DNA from: Watersipora subatra
Lineage: Eukaryota > Bryozoa > Gymnolaemata > Cheilostomatida > Watersiporidae
Reading direction: 5' to 3'
Length of the DNA stretch: 64,000 bases
NCBI RefSeq assembly: GCF_963576615.1
Contig: NC_088717.1
Span: 28,685,213-28,749,212 of the forward strand
The notes beneath the pieces are model-generated. The model was given only the letters and a program-made list of their open reading frames with translations, made no database searches and was not told the DNA's origin. Position 1 is the first letter of the stretch. Every line of letters begins with the position of its first letter. A program made the translations under genes and the position numbers. Shown here in pieces: positions 26,501 to 35,228 of this stretch.

Positions 26501-29500
26501 GTCATCACACTAGTACATGTCATCACACTAGTAGATGTTATCACACTAGTACATGTCATCACACTAGTAGATGTTATCACACTAGTACATGTCATCACAC
26601 TAGTACATGTCATCACACTAGTATGTGTCATCACACTAGTACATGTCATCACACTAGTATATGTCATAACACTAGTACATGTCATCACACTAGTACACGT
26701 CATCACACTAGTACACGTCATCACACTAGTACATGTCATCACACTAGTACACGTCGTCACACTAGTACATGTCATCACACTAGTACATGTCATCACACTA
26801 GTACATGAACCCAAAATCTGCTGCGTTTCCACAAACAGGTGACAAACTAGGTAGGTTGGTCAGCAAAGAGCTTTTTTAAACTTGTAAGACATTAGTTGTT
26901 TCATTTATGATGAAAGTGATGCAAAGAACCCTTTTTGAAATAAGAGTCAGTATGTGACAGTATTCCAACCACAGCACCCACTATGATGGGTTCTAACAAA
27001 CCAACTCGCATTTCATACTAGTCGCCTGCACAAGGACATTTGATTGCAAAGAGCATGTGATTTTTCGTTAAGGTGTTATATGTAAGCCGTGGAAGAATCA
27101 TTGTGTACCGTAAGCTTCTTTGTATATACAATCTGTGATGTACAGTCAGCCTGACAAAAAGAGCGGAGCCTTGTTGTTGTGGTCGGAATATATCACTTAG
27201 TGAATGCGGTTCGCAAAATATAAAACCATTAATTTCAACAAATAAGCGTCAGCCTGACGTTTGAGTATAAAAAAGATTTTGATGATCTTAATAAAAAACC
27301 AGAGTTAGTAAAAGTATTGAGGTCTAAAGCTTAGCGCTCGTCCAAATTATCTTTGCATTACTTTTAACCTTTGCATAACCTTTAACCTTTGCATAACCTT
27401 TAACCTTTGCATAACCTTTAACCTCTGCATAACCTTTAACCTCTGCATAACCTTTAAAACTTACTTATTCGTTGGTACTCAGTCCATCCTCCGGGGTAGC
27501 ACCGCCCACTGAAACAAACAACTCGCTATTTTAATTGTAAAGCAACAAAACTTCATAATATTAACTACTTCTGTGTTAACGAAGTCTATGTATTTATGAA
27601 GTGAATGATGGTGCTTGTTAACATAAGCATGATGTTAGTGTGTTAAAGACTAAATACGGTACTAATGCTGCACACAAAAGGAGAGGACTGTAAGAAATAA
27701 AGCTCACGCCTCTTACCCGCAAGATGTCTACTACAAAAAAATATATGTGGTACTTTACTACCTACACAAATCCAAGGCATGGTTTAGAAGTCTAGAGTGA
27801 CTGACCTCGAAACAGGTCACTGATGCAGCGCATGTTGCTAGCATGAATCTTTACGATACCTCTTCTGATGTACGATACCTCTTCTGATGTAGGATACCTC
27901 TTCTGATGTACGATACCTTTCTGATGTACGATACCTCTTCTGATGTACGATACCTCTTCTGATGTACGATACCCCTTCTGATGTACGATACCTCTTCTGA
28001 TGTACAATACCTCTTCTGATGTACGATACCTCTTCTGATGTACGATACCTCTTCTGCTGTACGATACCTCTTCTGATGTACGATACCTCTCTTGATGTAC
28101 GATACCTTTTCTGATGTACGATACCTCTCCTGATGTACGATACCTCTCCTGCTGTACGATACCTCTTCTGATGTACGATACCTCTTCTGATGTGCGATAC
28201 CTCTTCTGATGTATGATACCCCTTCTGACGTACGATACCTCTTCTGATGTACGATACCTCTTCTGATGTACGATACCTCTTCTGATGTACGATACCTCTT
28301 CTGATGTGCGATACCTCTTCTGATGTACGATACCCCTTCTGATGTACGATACCCCTTCTGATGTACGATACCTCTTCTGATGTACGATACCTCTTTTGAT
28401 GTACGATACCTCTTCTGCTGTATGATACCTCTTCTGATGTAGGATACCTCTTCTGATGTACGATACCTCTTCTGCTGTACAATACCTCTCCTGGTGTACG
28501 ATACCTCTCTTGATGTACGATACCTCTTCTGATGTATGATACCTCTCCAGATGTACGATACCTCTCCTGATGTACGATACATCTTCTGATGTACGATACC
28601 TCTCCTGATATACGATACCTCTCCTGATGTACGATACCTTTTCTGATGTACGATACCTCTCCTGATGTACGATACCTCTCCTGATGTACGATACCCCTTC
28701 TGATGTACGATACCCCTTCTGATGTACGATACCTCTTCTGATGTACGATACCTCTTCTGATGTACGATACCTCTTCTGATGTGCGATACCTCTTCTGATG
28801 TATGATACCTCTCCTGATGTACGATACCTCTCCTGATGTACGATACCTTTTCTGATGTACGATACCTCTCTTGATGTACGATACCTCTCCTGATGTACGA
28901 TACGTCTTCTGATGTACGATACCTCTCCTGCTGTATGATACCTCTTCTGATGTACGATACCTCTCCTGATGTACGATACCTCTCCTGATGTACGATACCT
29001 TTTCTGATGTACGATACCTCTCTTGATGTACGATACCTCTCCTGATGTACGATATGTCTTCTGATGTACGATACCTCTCCTGCTGTATGATACCTCTTCT
29101 GATGTACGATACCTCTCCTGATGTACGATACCTCTTCTGATGTACGATACCTTTTCTGATGTACGATACCTCTCCTGATGTACGATACCTCTCCTGATGT
29201 ACGATACCTCTTCTGCTGTATGATACCTCTTCTGATGTACGATACCTCTCCTGATGTACGATACCTTTTCTGATGTACGATACCTCTCCTGATGTACGAT
29301 ACCTCTTCTGATGTGCGATACCTCTTCTGATGTACGATACCCCTTCTGATGTACGATACCCCTTCTGATGTACGATACCTCTTCTGATGTACGATACCTC
29401 TTCTGATGTACGATACCTCTTCTGATGTGCGACACCTCTTCTGATGTATGATACCTCTCCTGATGTACGATACCTCTCCTGATGTACGATACCTTTTCTG

Positions 29501-32500
29501 ATGTACGATACCTCTCTTGATGCACGATATCTCTTCTGATGTACAATACCTCTTCTGGTGTACGATACCTCTTCTGATGTACAACACCTCTTCTGATGGA
29601 CGATACCTCTTTTGATGTACCATACCCCTTCTGATGTACGATATCTCTTCTGATGTATGATATCTCTTCTGATGTATGATACCTCTCCTCATGTACAATA
29701 CCTCTCCTCCTGCGCAATACCTCTCGAATGTGAAATACCTTCCCTAATTTACGATATATTGATTGTAGATCATGCAATGAGTCTACAGATGCCTAACTAT
29801 AATAAAAGGCAATGTACCGTAAGACCTCTAACTGAACGCCATCTCTACTTGAATGCCACCTCTATTTGACCGCCACTACGAGAGAAGAGTTTAAAAATAG
29901 AGCGTCACCCTCTATTTGAACGCCACTTTGACTATCTTTGATCTTTATGAACCCATAATATCAAGTGATCAGAAGAAAAGTGTCCACAAAATCATAGTAA
30001 TAATGAATCGTTTACATTAATAACAATCAATTCCATTGTTGTCCAACTCCAAAGCTTTTTTTCGTTAAAAATTTGAAAGCAACACCATAGAAATAATCAA
30101 TAACGGTCTCAGGCTAATAGTAGTTCCTTGTTTAACGCGGTTTTCCTACTCCCAAGTTGCCTACATATATAGAAAATGGTTCAAATTTATGATGGTAGAT
30201 GAACTTTCAAAGCAACGCCGTAAAAATAATTACTAACTGTCTCAGGCTAATAGTAGTAACCTGTTTAATGCGGTCTTAATACTTCGAAGAACATGCATAT
30301 AAAAACGGTTTGCAAGTTTTGGGCCAAAGGTAACATTTAGCGAGCAAATCTTTACGCATTGTATTTGTGCTAATTGCAGCGTGTAAAAACTTTGCTCCGC
30401 CAAGAAATTGATTGGACGCTAATATCGAATAGTTCAGCGTTGCAGAAGAATAACTGAGGTCAGAAAATATTGTGGAAGGTATTGGACAACTAGAAGAAGT
30501 TCCATCGAAAGCAACAATCATAATGCAACTATCCGCGCTAACGATGCAAATATTTTTGTTTTAAAAACGTTAATTTTTGTTTTCGCCTGTAATATAAGTA
30601 TGGTTCGTTTATGGCACTAGTTCATGAATATAGTTTACTAGTACTAGTTCATGAATTTGTATCATTTGATAGATTATTACTATATAACTTATAAATATGC
30701 AGATTTATAGCATGTTATTTAATGTTCTTGAGGCTATCTTAATGCAGCTTACAATGGATCGATGCTCATAAGTCCACTTCTATTGCACATAAAAAGCTAG
30801 TTTTGGCTGCAAACTTTACCAACATATTAATGAGTGCAATGACCTTTGATGCAACATTGCTAAATATGCAGTGGAGCCTTGGTTCTCGAACGCTTCGGTT
30901 TTCGACCAAATCGGTTTCCGACCAGAAAATTGAGATTTGCTCGTATCGGATTTTGACCATAAATTTTTTTTCTCGACCAAACCTGAGCATACGCATTGGA
31001 ATTAACATTCGGAACAGCTCTAGAAACTGCATGTTTATACGTTTAACGACACTGTTATGAGTCACTTTCGGAAGGTAATCCAACAAAGGGAGAAGTTTTG
31101 CGTCATAAATCTTTACAAAAAGAAGGAGAAATCTGGGAGGACGTCGCCTCTATCTAAAATATTTTGTAGGGTCACAACTCCTCCAGTCGAGTTAACTTCC
31201 AGTCGAGTCCCTAAATTGTTTTGGAGGAAAATTCTTCAAAAATGTGAAGAAAACGCGCCATTTCTGTTTCTATTTTCTTTTTCACTCGAGTTTTGATGTA
31301 ACTGATTTTTTGCATTTACCAATTTCTGCGATTTTTGGTTTTGTATCGCAACTTTTAATGTTTTCGATGTTTTAAGAGCAAAGCATACAAAATGTGTACT
31401 TCTTGGTTTTTTTCATCATCATAGAAAAATAATATTTTTATAAAATTAAACACGATCTATATCTACCCGTTTTTATTTATAGAGTGCATTATACAGTACA
31501 GTTTATAGTGTAAAATGTTGAAAAATACTTTACCAAAGTTGTTAAATCGACTTGGAACAAATTAAAATTTACATACATGTACATTAATTCTAATGAGAAA
31601 ACTTGTTTTGGATTTCGAACAGCTCGGTTTTCAAACAACCTTCTGAAACGGATTTTGTTGAAGAACGAGGTTCCACTGTAGATATAAATAAAAAATGTCT
31701 TCAAATTTAGAATGAAATAAAAATTGAAAATGCCAACAAATTGCAAAACAAGACACAGGCTATAGTATCATCGCAAGTCAATTGCAAGCAATTTCTCGGT
31801 TTCTCGATGCACATTTATTAAGGGATCTTTGACAAGTTAGAGGTAACTTAGCAGATTAATTGCATCCAAAAGGTTTAATATCACTCCAGCGAAAAAAGAC
31901 AACAAGATATAGGCGCCATTCGCTTTGCTCGTAATAGGGCTAAATTTATCATACGAAAATTCTCACGAGCCATTTGAAAAATACACCCTCAGCCTTTAAT
32001 TGAATGTCACCTCCGATTGACCACCACTATGAAAGAAGGGTTGAAAAATAGAGCGTGATGGCGTTCAATTAGAGGTTTTATGGTAAATGAGATGTAGTCC
32101 AAAACCGCAAATAATGCATTTCTGGTATTACCTAGTAATACTCACAAAAATAAACCAGCAGTGTGCAAGATACTGACAGCTTCAGCCATGTTTCTATGAT
32201 CACAACCGTACACAATCAAATTTCGGTCCATTCCTACTGGTTTTCGGAGGCCATACTCTGATTGGAAATTATCAGCAGGCAACTCCAAAGCATGGGCCAA
32301 CTTAGACACTACAACATCCATTCACAAAAGAAAATAGCAATTAAGATACCTAAACGCAACTGCCTGTGGAAATCACAGCCAGTAAAAATTAACCCACTTA
32401 ACCTACATGACCATAGAGAGTTTAATAAAAACACTTCCAAGTATAATATATGAATACTACTGAATATAATATAACAGCATTACTTGGTATAATATAAGAA

Positions 32501-34958
32501 CACTACTGAGTATAATATATGAATACTACTGAGTATAATATAACTACATTACTTGGTATAATATAAGAACACTACTGAATATAATATAAGAACACTACTG
32601 AGTATAATAAAAAAACACTACTGAATATAATATAACAACACGACTGAGTATAATATAACAACACTACTGAATATAATATAGGAACACGACTGAGTATAAT
32701 ACAGGAACACCACTGAGTATAATATAAGAACACTACTGAATATAATATAACAACATTACTTGGTATAGTATAAGAACACTACTGAATATAATATAAGAAC
32801 ACTACTGAGTATAATATAAAAACACTATTGAGTATAATATAAGAACACTACTGAGTATAATATAAGAACACTACTGAGTATAATATAAGAACACTACTGA
32901 GTATAATATAAGAACACTACTGAGTATAATATAAGAACACTACTGAGTATAATATAAGAACACTACAGAGTATAATATAAGAACACTACTGAGTATAATA
33001 TAGGAACACTACTGAGTATAATATAGGAACACTACTGAGTATAATATAAGAACACTACTGAGTATAATATAGGAACACTACAGAGTATAATATAGAAACA
33101 CTACTGAGTATAATATAAGAACACTACAGAGTATAATATAGGAACACTACTGAGTATAATATAGGAACACTACTGAGTATAATATAAGAACACTACTGAG
33201 TATAATATAAGAACACTACTGAGTATAATATAAGAACACTACAGAGTATAATATAGGAACACTACTGAGTATAATATAGGAACACTACAGAGTATAATAT
33301 AGGAACACTACTGAGTATAATATAAGAACACTGCTGAGTATAATATAAGAACACTACTGAGTATAATATAAGAACACTACTGAGTATAATATAAGAACAC
33401 TACAGAGTATAATATAGGAACACTACTGAGTATAATATAGGAACACTACTGAGTATAATATAAGAACACTACTGAGTATAATATAGAAACACTACTGAGT
33501 ATAATATAGAAACACTACTGAGTATAATATAAGAACACTACTGAGTATAATATAAGAACACTACTGAGTATAATATAAGAACACTAATGAGTATAATATA
33601 GGTACACTACTGAGTATAATATAACAACACTGCTGAGTATAATATAAGAACGCTACTGAGTTTAATATAGGAACACTACTGAGTATAATATAGGAACACT
33701 ACTGAGTATAATATAACAACACTGCTGAGTATAATATAAGAACGCTACTGAGTATAATATATGAATACTACTGAGTATAATATAACTACATTACTTGGTA
33801 TAATATAAGAACACTACTGAATATAATATAAGAACACTACTGAGTATAATAAAAAAACACTACTGAGTATAATATAAGAACACTACTGAGTATAATATAA
33901 GAACACTACAGAGTATAATATAGGAACACTACTGAGTATAATATAGGAACACTACTGAGTATAATATAAGAACACTACTGAGTATAATATAGAAACACTA
34001 CTGAGTATAATATAGAAACACTACTGAGTATAATATAAGAACACTACTGAGTATAATATAAGAACACTACTGAGTATAATATAAGAACACTAATGAGTAT
34101 AATATAGGTACACTACTGAGTATAATATAACAACACTGCTGAGTATAATATAAGAACGCTACTGAGTTTAATATAGGAACACTACTGAGTATAATATAGG
34201 AACACTACTGAGTATAATATAACAACACTGCTGAGTATAATATAAGAACGCTACTGAGTATAATATAGGAACACTACTGATTACAATAAAAGTTCTGAAC
34301 CTGAACTGGGCCCATGATTCAACAAACCTCAATTTTCCCTAGGCAACTAATACGCAGGTTGCAAGCACATTGTCAATTAACAATGTTTGCAAACACCAAT
34401 AAATGTTTTATACAACTCAATACTAACAGCTCAGAATTGGTAAAGAGCGTGTGTATAAAAATATGCATGTAGTGAATAGGAGAATACATGTGCATACATG
34501 GAATGTTTGTTGCTCCTGGTATTAGTCCGGTTTCATTTACTTCTTTTTCTGTTCGAGTATCAAACAGCTGAAGATCCTTGGTCCCTATACCAGAAATAAG
34601 CTGAGCGGAAGAAATTTCTGTCCAATGGCGTGGGGGTTCTTTAATTTTTTCAAAATAACTAGTATCTAAAGGTACAAATTGACAAGAGATGTAATTGATT
34701 AATTCGTAAAAAGACATGCTTTGAATACATAAAAGGCAATGAAAAATCTAAATCCTGATCAATTTGTGCCTTTGTACTAAACTCACCAATTAGACAGCGT
34801 ACAGAATTGCAAGAAACAACATATGTTTGTAAGCACTGTACTCTGTGTAGCAACGCTCTATGAAGCGTGGCCAAAGATCGATGGTGGTGTGTGATTGATA
34901 GCTCCAAGGTAACACCTAACCAGCTTCTAAATCTATGTAGCAACACTCTCTTCGACAT
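3295..34958 (-). CDS. Tandem two-domain rhodanese (thiosulfate sulfurtransferase-like) protein, seven exons
   Basis: Seven minus-strand exons (34787-34958, 34498-34665, 32146-32308, 27465-27508, 16452-16610, 14916-15078, 3295-3349) join in one frame to about 307 residues. Residues 1-57 are rich in Arg, Ser and His and resemble a mitochondrial targeting peptide. Rhodanese domain 1 spans about 72-181 and domain 2 about 194-303. Each domain has the start W-T-(E/D)-I-S, the LFDxR strand, the TGLxP...IP turn, the FQxxYG element and the C-terminal PGGWxEY motif. Domain 2 has the catalytic loop CLVGIR (Cys about 270). Domain 1 has Cys about 149 but reads CDHRN, one residue shorter and without G-x-R. 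Known rhodaneses transfer sulfane sulfur to acceptors. Each domain resembles the small single-domain TSTD/HSP67B2 type rather than the MPST type. All introns are GT-AG with matching phases. Two in-frame upstream ATGs (35012, 35024) would extend it to 329 residues. Joining exons 4 and 5 across 10.9 kb is inference, supported by phase and by the lack of any other first exon for domain 2. No RNA evidence is available here. Confidence 0.72.
3813..3905 (+). mobile_element. Short copy of repeat family Y (MITE-like)
   Basis: It begins with a CCTCTATTTGAACGCC-type end and closes with a degenerate inverted version (CATTCAAATAGAAGG). Other family copies are at 5650-5838 plus 9892-10074, 29815-30260 and 31982-32085. 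Confidence 0.5.
4604..5069 (-). other. Two weak minus-strand open frames, unassigned
   Basis: Frames at 4884-5069 (hydrophobic start MIWVFLLMAFF) and 4604-4807 (charged, with KEELRSKYTVEG) lie close together. A possible donor CAGCAG then GTATAT ends the first. No family is recognised and they could be chance. Only transcript data would make them a gene. Confidence 0.15.
5650..5838 (+). mobile_element. Repeat family Y, left half, interrupted by the Kolobok-like element
   Basis: It starts with ACCATAAAACCTCTATTTGA and matches 29815-30010. The match resumes at 9892 directly after the Kolobok-like insertion, so both halves are one older copy. Confidence 0.7.
5839..5967 (+). repeat. Left terminal inverted repeat of the Kolobok-like element
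   Basis: It is about 130 bp and close to the reverse complement of 9758-9887. It includes GATTCGCCATGTCTTACTCT and AGCTCTTAAAAGCTC, the latter itself nearly palindromic. Confidence 0.85.
6468..8427 (+). pseudogene. Kolobok-like transposase, 5 exons, truncated at 3' end
   Basis: The likely exons are 6468-6698, 7077-7158, 7393-7732, 7985-8158 and 8312-8427. Exon 1 looks like a degraded THAP domain: it has one early Cys, a Trp, and LCFRQFKDDMF in place of C-x-x-H-F. Exon 2 joins exon 3 in phase (2 then 1 base). Exon 3 has a Cys pair region (LFHCHTCALPC) and GWVEFKVTCASCHQ, WET and SLFSGG motifs. Exon 4 has LAGDGRCDSPGHCALY, and exon 5 has MELEGF and ITTD, all typical of Kolobok transposases. 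Exons 3 to 5 join in phase 0 at GTGAGT and GTAAAA donors. The exon 1-2 junction does not match in phase, so a piece may be missing. The rest of the catalytic region after ITTD is gone, replaced by a foldback sequence at 8427. Transposition by this protein is unlikely. Confidence 0.65.
8427..8628. mobile_element. Foldback (MITE-like) insertion ending the transposase
   Basis: The arms 8428-8474 and 8579-8625 are near reverse complements starting AAGGTTGTGTGCATAC. No clear target duplication was seen, so it may be an inverted duplication rather than an insertion. Confidence 0.5.
8881..9501 (-). CDS. P2X7 'ballast'-like cysteine-rich protein inside the transposon
   Basis: Exon 1 is 9412-9501 and encodes MSNSEELRPWRFEP; its donor GTAAGC follows CAA. 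Exon 2 starts at 9141 after TTTCTTTAG, in phase 0. Exon 2 carries WCACERCQDMPSLPE then CLCC, a later Cys-Leu-Arg-Met-His-Pro, and NNYLRY. This matches the W-C-x-C-x-x-C-x-x-M-P...E-x-x-C-C pattern of the zinc-binding cytoplasmic ballast domain of P2X7 receptors. In invertebrates such proteins occur without the ion channel, often with an N-terminal (R)P-x-R-F-E-P. Unspliced, the protein is about 117 residues and stops at 8881. A GTGAGT donor at 8927 could instead lead to a further exon, which I could not find. It converges on the transposase gene. Its role in the element is unknown; DNA binding or regulation would be a guess. Confidence 0.6.
9758..9887 (-). repeat. Right terminal inverted repeat of the Kolobok-like element
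   Basis: It mirrors 5839-5967 and ends GCAAGTCAACCT before TTAA. Small differences from the left arm (for example around the GTTGTGTGGTAGG block) show some age. Confidence 0.85.
9892..10074 (+). mobile_element. Repeat family Y, right half
   Basis: It continues the copy broken at 5838 (CAATCAATTCTCC, CTCAGGCTAATAGTAGTT). The uninterrupted family member is at 29815-30260. Confidence 0.65.
10080..10402 (+). mobile_element. Helitron-like non-autonomous element
   Basis: It starts with TC followed by TTATATATATAAAGG and ends in CTAG after an imperfect GC hairpin (CCGGGCAACATCGGG). A T follows. This fits the Helitron pattern of 5' TC, 3' hairpin and CTRR with A/T insertion. The 3' part matches 14430-14546. 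Confidence 0.5.
10404..10556 (-). mobile_element. tRNA-derived SINE-like sequence
   Basis: On the minus strand TAGCTAAGTGG (about 10532-10545) resembles a Pol III A box and GAGTTCAAATCC (10482-10494) a B box, spaced as in a tRNA. A TA microsatellite lies at the tail. It is not a clean tRNA cloverleaf, so SINE is preferred. Confidence 0.5.
10557..11025. other. No recognisable feature
   Basis: AT-rich intronic sequence without motifs, frames or repeats I could assign. Confidence 0.4.
11026..11213 (+). repeat. Repeat family A, left-end fragment
   Basis: It closely matches 112-300 (CTGTCATACAGCC, TGCACTGCAATAGG region) and then stops at the start of an inverted copy. Confidence 0.7.
11220..12258 (-). 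repeat. Repeat family A, inverted copy
   Basis: It begins with CCCACGACCAAACGAGCGG (the reverse complement of the copy 1 right end) and ends with the reverse complement of the left end (CTTTGGTCGTGG, CTGTATGACAG). With 11026-11213 it makes arms of about 180 bp around a 0.9-kb interior. Confidence 0.65.
12262..12975 (+). repeat. Repeat family A, third, shortened copy
   Basis: It matches copy 1 in the GCAATAGGAGAAATGCA block, the CCTTCGGCAATT block and the ATCCGATCAGATGGGT block, and stops at GGTCGTGGG. Confidence 0.6.
12995..13861. mobile_element. Unclassified element with terminal inverted repeats
   Basis: The ends TTCAATACATCAGAG...GCTTTCGAAT (left) and the reverse complement (right, ending GATGTATTGAA) match, with a 5-bp indel. 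No transposase or clear target duplication is visible. Confidence 0.55.
13118..13141. promoter_or_regulatory. 24-bp perfect palindrome with a full CRE (TGACGTCA)
   Basis: The sequence is fully self-complementary over 24 bp and its centre is the consensus cAMP-response element. It lies inside the 12995-13861 element, so it may be transposon sequence. A degenerate partner, GTGACATCACA, is at about 13726. Confidence 0.5.
13862..14240. other. No recognisable feature
   Basis: AT-rich intronic sequence; nothing assigned. Confidence 0.4.
14241..14546 (+). mobile_element. Helitron-like element, 3' part
   Basis: It matches the end of 10080-10402 (AAGTTAGAATGG, TCAATTTTCTGTCC) and ends with CCAGCAACGCCGGGC then CTAG. 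The 5' end is unclear. A TA microsatellite follows at 14552-14592. Confidence 0.45.
14916..15078 (-). CDS. Rhodanese gene exon 6 (domain 2, active site)
   Basis: The acceptor TGTTACAG precedes 15078 and the donor GTAAAT follows at 14915. The 163-bp length and phases 1 and 2 match exon 3. It encodes VEVAEAFALPPSDFQRKYG and IVLHCLVGIRSLGAL, a canonical rhodanese active-site loop. Confidence 0.78.
15130..16314 (+). repeat. Minisatellite, 38-bp unit, about 31 copies
   Basis: The unit is ACCATACAGCTAGTAAGAGT followed by GTATAAACACTATAATAT. It fills most of rhodanese intron 5. Variants (AGGAG, AAAAG, TGTGT, TATAGTAT) recur in a nine-unit order. Confidence 0.95.
16452..16610 (-). CDS. Rhodanese gene exon 5 (domain 2, N part)
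   Basis: The acceptor is a T-run followed by AG at 16611-16612, and the donor is GTAACC at 16451. Entry and exit are in phase 1, as for exon 2. It encodes QPWTDISYETLM, IQLFDVRSLAEVERTG and THIP. Confidence 0.75.
16697..26141 (+). repeat. Giant minisatellite, 25-bp unit, about 378 copies
   Basis: The unit is AGAAACATGTAGTAGAATAG followed by GTGAT, repeated almost without indels for 9.4 kb inside rhodanese intron 4. Common variants are GCAGTAG, ATATAG, GATATAAAC and GGTCATAG. On the minus strand the unit has no stop in any frame. Since 25 is not a multiple of 3, every frame cycles through the same 25 codons. The resulting frames of up to 2,478 codons are therefore not evidence of a protein. 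Confidence 0.97.
26142..26447. other. Unique intron sequence between two arrays
   Basis: Nothing recognisable in this part of rhodanese intron 4. Confidence 0.4.
26448..26806 (+). repeat. Minisatellite, 18-bp unit, about 20 copies
   Basis: The unit ATGTCATCACACTAGTAC contains ACTAGT in every copy. 18 bp keeps frame, so an open frame with repeated TSVMTC appears on the minus strand; this is judged non-coding. Confidence 0.93.
26807..27349. other. No recognisable feature
   Basis: Unique sequence in rhodanese intron 4. I searched the minus strand here for a separate first exon for rhodanese domain 2 and found none. Confidence 0.4.
27350..27457 (+). repeat. 18-bp tandem repeat beside a splice donor
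   Basis: About 5.5 copies of CTTTGCATAACCTTTAAC. The array ends within about 8 bp of the exon 4 donor at 27464 on the minus strand. Confidence 0.85.
27465..27508 (-). CDS. Rhodanese gene exon 4 (domain 1, C-terminal motif)
   Basis: The acceptor TTTCAG precedes 27508 and the 44-bp exon encodes GRCYPGGWTEYQRI. It ends in phase 1 at the consensus donor GTAAGT (27464-27459). If unspliced, the frame would stop three codons later (27454-27456), giving a one-domain isoform. Confidence 0.68.
27852..29690 (+). repeat. Minisatellite, 19-bp unit, about 97 copies
   Basis: The unit is GATACCTCTTCTGATGTAC with frequent CTCTCC, CCCCTT and CCTTTT variants. It lies in rhodanese intron 3. Long minus-strand frames (up to 661 codons) arise because all frames of the unit lack stops. 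Confidence 0.95.
29815..30260 (+). mobile_element. Repeat family Y, uninterrupted copy
   Basis: It starts ACCGTAAGACCTCTAACTGA and runs through the sequence that is split by the Kolobok-like element at 5838/9892. Part of the right side is duplicated (CTCAGGCTAATAGTAGT twice). Confidence 0.65.
30261..30868. other. No recognisable feature
   Basis: Short frames only; nothing assigned in this intronic stretch. Confidence 0.4.
30869..31678. mobile_element. pogo/Tigger-like non-autonomous element
   Basis: The left end CAGTGGAGCCTTGGTTCTCG and the right end GAGGTTCCACTG are inverted. TA follows on the right and TG (decayed TA) precedes on the left. The ends match the common Tigger pattern CAGTGGAACCTCG. 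The interior is decayed with no usable transposase. Confidence 0.65.
31982..32085. mobile_element. Short family Y MITE
   Basis: About 100 bp with inverted ends (AGCCTTTAATTGAA / TTCAATTAGAGGTTTTATGG). It lies just downstream, on the minus strand, of rhodanese exon 3. Confidence 0.55.
32146..32308 (-). CDS. Rhodanese gene exon 3 (domain 1, active-site region)
   Basis: The exon is 163 bp, exactly the length of exon 6, with phases 1 and 2 and donor GTGAGT at 32145. It encodes LELPADNFQSEYG and LIVYGCDHRNMAEA. The cysteine is present, but the loop is one residue shorter than in domain 2 and lacks the G-x-R pattern, so catalysis is doubtful. Confidence 0.72.
32438..34280 (+). repeat. Minisatellite, 23-bp unit, about 80 copies
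   Basis: The unit is GAGTATAATATAAGAACACT followed by ACT. It fills rhodanese intron 2. Rare variants such as GAGTTTAATATAGG and AAGAACGCT repeat at a 506-bp distance. Confidence 0.95.
34498..34665 (-). CDS. Rhodanese gene exon 2 (domain 1, N part)
   Basis: The acceptor CCTTTAG precedes 34665. The exon enters and leaves in phase 1, with donor GTATGC at 34497. It encodes HWTEIS, LQLFDTRTEKEV and TGLIPGATNIP, the first half of a rhodanese fold. Its intron positions match exon 5. Confidence 0.75.
34787..34958 (-). CDS. Rhodanese gene exon 1 (leader)
   Basis: The exon starts at the ATG of MSKRVLLHRFRSW and ends in phase 1 at the strong donor GTGAGT (34786-34781). The encoded segment is basic and nearly free of acidic residues, as expected of a mitochondrial presequence. 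The start is chosen over ATGs at 35012 and 35024 because those add an Asp-containing, less presequence-like stretch. Confidence 0.55.
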
Positions 34959-35228
34959 CCTCCGGCAAACTACAACAAAGTGACCATCTGTTACAAGTTG
35001 TGGAAGGGTCATTGCCCATAGCATAGTGCTATAGTCGCTCTAAAATACGTAAGCCTAAATGTGTGCCAATCATGTTTTTGAACATTTGGAAAAAGATTTC
35101 GGACATATTTTAGGTTCCTTTGCATTTAGCGCCCTTTTATTATTTAAGCCAGTTTTGTATATTTCGATTTTCCCCAAAAATGATTTACGTCCAATTAATT
35201 GCTAGTACAAAAATTATGACGCTATAAG

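Noticed and set aside
27792..29777. 661-, 615- and 214-codon frames
   Set aside because: Same effect in the 19-bp array; the peptide repeats every 19 residues in all frames.
30766..31086. 106-codon minus-strand frame as a gene
   Set aside because: It overlaps the terminal repeat of a Tigger-like element and reads the inverted-repeat sequence.
27454..35024. Two separate one-domain rhodanese genes
   Set aside because: Possible, but domain 2 has no first exon and the exon 4 donor joins exon 5 in phase, so one tandem gene is preferred.
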